From positions 1 to 41,510 of the forward strand of contig NZ_BAMO01000044.1 in NCBI RefSeq assembly GCF_000615945.1: a stretch of DNA of 41,510 bases, given 5' to 3'. The DNA is from Caldalkalibacillus mannanilyticus JCM 10596 (GTDB lineage Bacteria; Bacillota; Bacilli; Caldalkalibacillales; JCM-10596). Within the stretch, counting starts at the first letter, position 1; each line of letters opens with the position of its first letter. Under the pieces are notes generated by a model. It had not been told where the DNA came from and made no database searches. It saw nothing but the letters and a program-made list of their open reading frames with translations. Both the position numbers and the translations under genes were made by a program. Below are positions 37,103 to 41,510 of the stretch, piece after piece.

Positions 37103-38071
37103 ATGAAATTAGGAGTATTTACTGTATTATTCTCACAGAAGCCTTTTGAAGAAGCTTTAGATTATATTGCAAGCAAGGGGCTAGAAGCCGTAGAAATAGG
37201 AACTGGTAGTTATCCAGGAAATGCACATTGTAATCCAGATCTGCTTCTAGAAGATGATAAGGCGTTACAGAACTTTAAAAAAGCGATTGAATCTAGAGGT
37301 CTTATGATTAGTGCCTTAAGCTGTCATGGAAATCCATTGCATCCTCAAAAGGCGATTGCCAAAGAATTTCATGATAACTTTGTTAAAACAGTGCAGTTAG
37401 CAGAAAAGCTCGAAGTGCCAGTGGTCAACACTTTCTCAGGCTGCCCTGGGGATCATGAAGAGGCAAAGTACCCAAATTGGCCTGTGGCTCCTTGGCCCAA
37501 TGATTATCAAGAAATTTTGACCTGGCAATGGGAGAAGAAAATCATTCCTTATTGGAAGGAATGGGGTAAATTTGCTAGTGATCATCATGTCAAGATCGGT
37601 CTAGAGCTTCACGGTGGATTCTCTGTTCATAGTCCTGGAACATTGCTTCGCTTACGAGAGGAAGCTGGAGAAGTGATAGGAGCTAATTTAGACCCTAGTC
37701 ATATGTGGTGGCAAGGAATTGACCCAGTACAAGCCATTCATATTTTAGGACGAGAAGGAGCGATTCATCACTTCCATGCGAAGGACACGTCGATCGATCC
37801 GATCAATGTGAATAAGCATGGTATCACGGATATGCAATCCTATACTCAGATGCTTGATCGTGCTTGGCAGTTTAGAACCGTTGGCTTTGGTCATGATCTT
37901 AAAGAATGGGCAGATATGATGAGTGCACTTCGCTTGGTAGGATACGATTATGTCGTTAGTATTGAGCATGAAGATGGCTTGATGTCGATTGACGAAGGAT
38001 TCACGAAGGCGGTTAGTAATTTACAGCAGGTCTTGTTAAAAGAACCACTTACTCAAATGTGGTGGGTCTAG
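37103..38071 (+). CDS. Sugar phosphate isomerase/epimerase-like TIM barrel protein
   Basis: This 322-residue protein is of the xylose-isomerase-like AP endonuclease-2 superfamily (IolE/IolI-type). It has GLEAVEIGTGSYPGNAHC, a metal-ligand Glu in KIGLELHGGFSVHSP, GANLDPSHMWWQG, HHFHAKDT, and SIEHEDG near the end, the usual Glu/Asp/His set. ATG 37103 was preferred over 37088 for ribosome-site spacing. It is probably co-transcribed with the Gfo/Idh gene. The exact reaction cannot be assigned. Confidence 0.88.
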   Translation: MKLGVFTVLFSQKPFEEALDYIASKGLEAVEIGTGSYPGNAHCNPDLLLEDDKALQNFKKAIESRGLMISALSCHGNPLHPQKAIAKEFHDNFVKTVQLAEKLEVPVVNTFSGCPGDHEEAKYPNWPVAPWPNDYQEILTWQWEKKIIPYWKEWGKFASDHHVKIGLELHGGFSVHSPGTLLRLREEAGEVIGANLDPSHMWWQGIDPVQAIHILGREGAIHHFHAKDTSIDPINVNKHGITDMQSYTQMLDRAWQFRTVGFGHDLKEWADMMSALRLVGYDYVVSIEHEDGLMSIDEGFTKAVSNLQQVLLKEPLTQMWWV

Positions 38072-38074
38072 TTT

Positions 38075-38114
38075 GAAGTAGACTTCCATCAGATGGAGTT
38101 TTTACTTCATCTGA
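38075..38114 (+). repeat. Dispersed 3'-UTR palindromic repeat, copy 3
   Basis: It reads GAAGTAGACTTCCATC, AGATGGAGTTTTTACTTC, ATCTGA, starting 4 bases after the isomerase stop. A long terminator follows at 38146. Confidence 0.75.
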
Positions 38115-38145
38115 CGATTAGAACGTGATAAAAAGAGCAGAAAAG

Positions 38146-38232
38146 AAGCCCTGTTCCTTAAGCTAACCATCCTATTCAGGTGATGATCTGATCATCTTCC
38201 TGTTAGATGGGTGCTTGGAAAGGGCTTTTTTC
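38146..38232. terminator. Long structured terminator between convergent genes
   Basis: AAGCCC (38147-38152) pairs with GGGCTT (38222-38227) and is followed by TTTTTT. Inside it, TTAAGC/GCTTGG and ACCATC/GATGGG pair, and an inner AGGTGATGAT/ATCATCTTCCT hairpin caps it. An 80-base stack is unusually large for a simple terminator. Confidence 0.65.
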
Positions 38233-38289
38233 TTGTTCTCTATGTGTTCTTTGTTCTGCCGTGTTCAGCTGACTTGAGTCAATCCTACT

Positions 38290-39381
38290 CTAGAGCGTAG
38301 CGAATTTAATACAGACAGGCTTGGAAAGCTGGAGCGTATGCTCTGTTCTGTGAAGCTTTCCTGTTTCGGCATCTCTGGCAAAGGTAATAATATCGTTCGT
38401 ATCTCGATTGGCAACCAGAAGAAAATGTCCGTCTGGAGAAAGGGCAAAGTTGCGTGGATGCTGCCCTCCTGTTGAGACATGCTCGATAAGGTGAAGGTGA
38501 CCTGTAGACGGTTCAATGCCATAGACGACAATACTGTCATGACCACGGTTAGATCCATATAAGAACAAGCCATCGGGAGAGATATGAATATCGGCACAGG
38601 CATTCTCACCCTTATAATCGTCTGGAAGGGTTGAGAGAGTCTGAATTTCTGTTAGTTTCCCCTCTTCTTGATCATAGGAAAAAGCCGTCACTGACGAATT
38701 TAATTCATTAATGACATAACCGAAGGACTGAGAAGGATGAAAAACAAAATGTCGTGGTCCTGCACCAGCAGCTACTTTTACCTTTCCTTGAGGAATGAAC
38801 TTATAATGATCAAGGTCCAGCTTATAGGTATGTAACGTGTCCGTACCAAGGTCACAAACGATCGCAAAACGGTTCTTAGGGTCTACATTTACGGAGTGCG
38901 CACGTGCTTGGCTCTGTACTGGATGGATGCTAGAACCTTGATGCTGTTGTACATCACTTGTTTTTGTAATTTGTCCATCCTGTGTAAGAGGAGATAGACC
39001 GATCATACCGCCATGATAGCTAGCCACCATTAAGCATGTCCCTGTCCGATCTAAAGTAATGTGACAGGTAGGACCAGCGACAGTGACTTCTTCATTCAAT
39101 TTGCTGAGCTTGCCTGTCTCAGGATCAAATGTAAAAGAAACAGCTGCACCGCATCGATTTCCTGCCGAATCTGTTTTTTCAGTAATGGCGTATAGTTTCT
39201 GCTTCGCTCCATGGATGTCTAGAAAGGTGGGATTTTTAAGATCGGCTACCCCATCTAATAGTGTAAGCTTTCCGGTTGAGGGCTGATAGGAACATACATA
39301 GACTCCAGATGCTTCTGGCTCAGCATAGGAACCAATAAAGGAAAAAATTTGTTTTTCTGTTTCAGCTTCTAAATAACTCAT
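38290..39381 (-). CDS. Lactonase family protein, 6-phosphogluconolactonase (YkgB) type
   Basis: This 363-residue seven-bladed beta-propeller is of the lactonase_7 type, starting SFIGSYAEPEASGVYVCSY, with repeated blade motifs such as SVNVDPKNRFAIVCDLGTD, GAGPRHFVFHPSQSFGYVINEL, and GGQHPRNFALSPDGHFLLVANRDTN. Such enzymes hydrolyse sugar lactones, including 6-phosphogluconolactone. The start is ATG 39381 (GGAG 7 bases before), not the upstream 39399. It lies on the opposite strand to its neighbours but within the sugar gene cluster, which suits a role in opening a lactone made by a dehydrogenase. Confidence 0.9.
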   Translation of the reverse strand: MSYLEAETEKQIFSFIGSYAEPEASGVYVCSYQPSTGKLTLLDGVADLKNPTFLDIHGAKQKLYAITEKTDSAGNRCGAAVSFTFDPETGKLSKLNEEVTVAGPTCHITLDRTGTCLMVASYHGGMIGLSPLTQDGQITKTSDVQQHQGSSIHPVQSQARAHSVNVDPKNRFAIVCDLGTDTLHTYKLDLDHYKFIPQGKVKVAAGAGPRHFVFHPSQSFGYVINELNSSVTAFSYDQEEGKLTEIQTLSTLPDDYKGENACADIHISPDGLFLYGSNRGHDSIVVYGIEPSTGHLHLIEHVSTGGQHPRNFALSPDGHFLLVANRDTNDIITFARDAETGKLHRTEHTLQLSKPVCIKFATL

Positions 39382-39567
39382 AGTTTCACTCCAGTACAAA
39401 TGAATTTCTACTTAAATTATCGCAAATGCAGCTTCATAGCGCAAACCAAAGCTCCCTAATTTAACAGTTTAGTGTATTGGAAGCGATTGACTTAATTTAG
39501 GTGATACTAGCAGGAGAACAAGGCTCAGATGAAGAATGGATGAAGAAAGGATATTTGGAGGTGTAGG

Positions 39568-40319
39568 ATGAAGATTACATTATTTAAGTATCAGGATCAA
39601 GTGCGTTATGGCGTGATTAAAGAGAATAAAGTGATACCTCTTAGTGGAGATATTTTTGGAGCATATGAAGAATCTGCTGAAGAGATTCCTCTGAACGATG
39701 TAGAATTGCAAGCCCCTATTCAGCCGAGAAAATTGATCTGTGTAGGGTTGAACTACGCTTTACATGCGAAAGAAACGAATAAGCAAATTCCTGAAGAGCC
39801 CATGATTTTTATGTGTTCTCCATCTGCTATAATTGGTCCAAATGAAACCATCCACTTAAATAATCAGGAAGATCCCATTGATTATGAGGCGGAACTAGTC
39901 ATTGTAATCGGCAAGAAAGGAAGAACATTGCTGCAAGCGAATATCAAGAATATGTCTTAGGCTACACCTGTGGAAACGATGTATCCAATCGACGACTGCA
40001 AAAAAAGGATGGGCAGTTTACCAGAGCTAAATCCTTTGACAGCTATAAACCACTAGGACCCTACATCGAAACTGAGCTTGATCCCACTCAGCTCCAGATT
40101 CGCTTATGGCAAAATGGAGAGCTAAAACAAAATTCAAATACCAGTGATATGATTTTCCCTGTTCCTCAAATTATTGAGTATGTATCACATATTATGACTC
40201 TAGAACCGGGAGATGTTATTTTTACGGGAACGCCTGAAGGGATCGGGAACTTAAGAACGGGAGATCACATAGAAATTGAGATCGAAGGGATTGGACGTTT
40301 AACGAATCATGTAAAGTAA
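39568..40319 (+). CDS. Fumarylacetoacetate hydrolase family protein (frameshifted near 39944)
   Basis: FAH-family enzymes cleave C-C bonds of, or hydrate, dioxo acids with a divalent metal. The N-terminal domain is followed by KLICVGLNYALHAKE and PIDYEAELVIVIGKKGR, which holds metal-ligand acids. Read literally the frame stops at 39960; adding one base at about 39944 gives EYVLGYTCGNDVSNRRLQ and continues to DVIFTGTPEGIGNL and a stop at 40317-40319, about 250 residues. AGGTGTAGG precedes ATG 39568. In an SDR/lactonase/Gfo setting, 2,4-diketo-3-deoxy-sugar-acid hydrolase activity is a fair guess. Confidence 0.85.
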
Positions 40320-40419
40320 GTGAAACATCTGCATAGATATAGAACAGTAAAAAAGAAGAACAATAAGGAAAAGAAGCCATTAAAAAAAGAAAACAAAGCT
40401 AATAGAGAGGTGAAAAGGG

Positions 40420-41205
40420 ATGGACTTACATTTGCAGGGAAAGGTTGCTTTAGTGGTGGCATCTAGCCAAGGTCTAGGAAAGGCGATAGCGAAAGCCTTA
40501 GTCTTAGAAGGAGCACATGTTATGCTAAATGGTCGTCACCAAGACAAGTTACTGGAGGTTCAACAAGAGCTAGAAGCCCTTCAAGGAGGAAAGGTTTCTT
40601 ACTGTACAGCAGATATCACGAAGGCAGAGGATGTCCACAGATTAGTGCAGGAAACTAGGAACGTATATGGCAAGGTAGATATCTTGATCAATAATGCCGG
40701 CGGTCCTCCAAGTGGTAGTTTTGAACAGCTCACTGATGAAGATTGGCAAAATGCCTTTGAACTTAATCTATTAAGCACGATTCGAATGATTCGTGAGGTC
40801 TTGCCAGACTTAAAGGAAGCCGGAGGAAAAATCATCAACATTGCTTCCTCTTCAGTCAAGCAGCCGATCCCCGGCTTGATCTTATCCAATACATTCCGAT
40901 TAGGAATGGTGGGCTTAGCCAAAACCTTGGCAGAAGAACTTGCCCCCCATAAGATCTTGATTAATACCGTAGCACCGGGGCGAATTGCTACCGATCGCTT
41001 AGCCTATCTCAATCAAGTAAAAGCAGATAAGCTAGGAATGACGAGAGAAGAAATAGAAGCAGAATCACTCGAATCAATCCCTCTAGGCAGATTTGGCGAG
41101 CCAGATGAATTTGCCAAAGTGGTAGCTTTCTTAGTTTCTGATGCCAACTCATATATGACAGGAAGCACATTCTTGGTAGATGGCGGGCTGATTAAATCGA
41201 TTTAA
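40420..41205 (+). CDS. SDR family protein with SNTFR in place of YxxxK
   Basis: This 261-residue SDR has VVASSQGLGKAIAKAL (variant glycine loop), LNGRHQDKL pointing to NADP(H), and ILINNAGGPP. The catalytic Ser lies in NIASSSVKQP, but the tetrad Tyr and Lys are replaced: the site reads S156-NTF-R160. The C-terminus (PGRIATDRLAYL, MTGSTFLVDGGLIKSI) is normal. This Ser/Arg variant is seen in a recognisable SDR subgroup, so the gene is probably functional but chemically different. AGAGGTG precedes ATG 40420. It follows the FAH gene by 100 bases. Confidence 0.88.
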   Translation: MDLHLQGKVALVVASSQGLGKAIAKALVLEGAHVMLNGRHQDKLLEVQQELEALQGGKVSYCTADITKAEDVHRLVQETRNVYGKVDILINNAGGPPSGSFEQLTDEDWQNAFELNLLSTIRMIREVLPDLKEAGGKIINIASSSVKQPIPGLILSNTFRLGMVGLAKTLAEELAPHKILINTVAPGRIATDRLAYLNQVKADKLGMTREEIEAESLESIPLGRFGEPDEFAKVVAFLVSDANSYMTGSTFLVDGGLIKSI

Positions 41206-41218
41206 AATCAATCGTGTT

Positions 41219-41258
41219 CAAGGTGAAGTGGAAACTCCATTTTAGGAAGTCTGCTTTA
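41219..41258 (-). repeat. Dispersed palindromic repeat, copy 4
   Basis: On the minus strand it reads AAAGCAGACTTCC, then TAAAATGGAGTTTCC and ACTTCACCTTG, aligning with copy 3 with scattered differences. It lies 14 bases after the SDR stop, but in the reverse orientation to that gene. Confidence 0.6.
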
Positions 41259-41296
41259 TCTATTGGAGGAAACGGAAAATAGTAAGGCAAATAAAC

Positions 41297-41325
41297 TTGA
41301 CATATATTCTCCCCCCTATTAAAAT
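41297..41325 (+). promoter_or_regulatory. Sigma-A type promoter
   Basis: TTGACA (41297-41302) and TAAAAT (41320-41325) are spaced by exactly 17 bases. It would drive the small reading frame that follows, or a gene beyond the window. Confidence 0.6.
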
Positions 41326-41357
41326 TAAAGACAAATATTGGTATATAATACTTTGAT

Positions 41358-41500
41358 ATGGCTGCCTATAATAAAACAAGTAAAAAAGTCTTATTGCCTT
41401 TAAACTAGAAAACGCTGTTTGGACTCATGTCGTAACAACCGTAGCCCTCATTATCATTGCACTTATTGTCTTGATCACTAGGATAAAAAGAAAAAAATGA
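41358..41500 (+). CDS. Possible tiny membrane protein (needs one base restored)
   Basis: If the run of six A at 41382-41387 is read as seven, ATG 41358 continues through NKTSKKSLIAFKLENAVW, a strong hydrophobic helix (VALIIIALIVLI), and a basic end RIKRKK, to TGA at 41498-41500, 47 residues. No ribosome site is seen at ATG 41358. The hydrophobic helix flanked by basic residues makes it believable, and similar one-base defects occur elsewhere in the window. Confidence 0.4.
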
Positions 41501-41510
41501 CCTCGAAATA

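Larger units (their letters stand above)
41206..41510. other. Right-end intergenic region, about 300 bases
   Basis: It holds repeat copy 4, a consensus-like promoter at 41297-41325, a second TATAAT near 41344, and a possible small membrane protein reading frame. No tRNA, riboswitch or IS end was seen. Confidence 0.5.

Noticed and set aside
39382-39567. A catabolite-repression (cre) site around TGGAAGCGATTGAC at about 39478
   Set aside because: Four or more positions differ from the cre consensus, including the conserved final CA, so it cannot be supported.

Overview
The window is a chromosomal segment of a low-to-moderate GC Bacillota, most likely a member of Bacillales. The support is gene order and protein type: cymR, cysteine desulfurase, mnmA, TPR protein, recD2, yrrD, AI-2E permease, T-box/alaS, ireB, ruvX, yrzB, mltG, trmR, greA and a class B PBP follow each other as in the Bacillus subtilis yrvO-yrrR region. 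YkuU/YkuV/Tpx thiol proteins and a protein with three SLH repeats also fit. SLH repeats and the extra genes inserted in the conserved block lean towards a Paenibacillaceae-like lineage, but genus cannot be fixed from the sequence alone.

Layout. 1-900: the 3' end of an acidic repeat protein and a small membrane protein, each with a terminator. 1.0-3.5 kb (minus strand): Fur-boxed feoA-feoB plus an overlapping 56-codon Cys-rich ORF. 3.7-7.8 kb (minus): rarA, an anchored unknown protein, and a large coiled-coil/DUF2325 protein. 8.0-11.4 kb (plus): YczE-like membrane protein, cymR, cysteine desulfurase, mnmA. 11.6-12.8 kb (minus): an inserted DUF418 membrane protein. 12.9-18.1 kb (plus): TPR, recD2, PRC-barrel, zinc ribbon, DUF3918 and AI-2E genes. 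18.1-24.7 kb (plus): strong promoter, Ala T-box, alaS, ireB, ruvX, yrzB, mltG, trmR, greA. 24.9-30.2 kb (plus): class B PBP, pyruvate-oxidase-type TPP enzyme, secreted GH18-SLH protein. 30.3-34.9 kb (plus): small proteins, a variant SDR, YdcF, a TrxR-like flavoprotein, then peroxiredoxin, YkuV and Tpx as a thiol-redox block. 35.0-41.2 kb: AraC regulator divergent from Gfo/Idh dehydrogenase and TIM-barrel isomerase, a convergent lactonase, FAH hydrolase and SDR, which together look like an oxidative sugar or sugar-acid pathway. The last 300 bases hold a good promoter and a possible tiny membrane protein.

Two window-wide patterns matter. First, at least eight reading frames, several in conserved housekeeping genes, are broken by single-base indels, mostly in short homopolymers. 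This looks like residual sequencing error rather than gene decay, and it produces false ORFs such as a RecD2-PRC fusion. Second, a palindromic motif of about 40 nt recurs in four intergenic places. Three copies sit directly at a stop codon and just ahead of a terminator hairpin, so it may be an undescribed 3'-UTR element.

No tRNA, rRNA, CRISPR array, IS element, prophage or recognisable defence island was seen.
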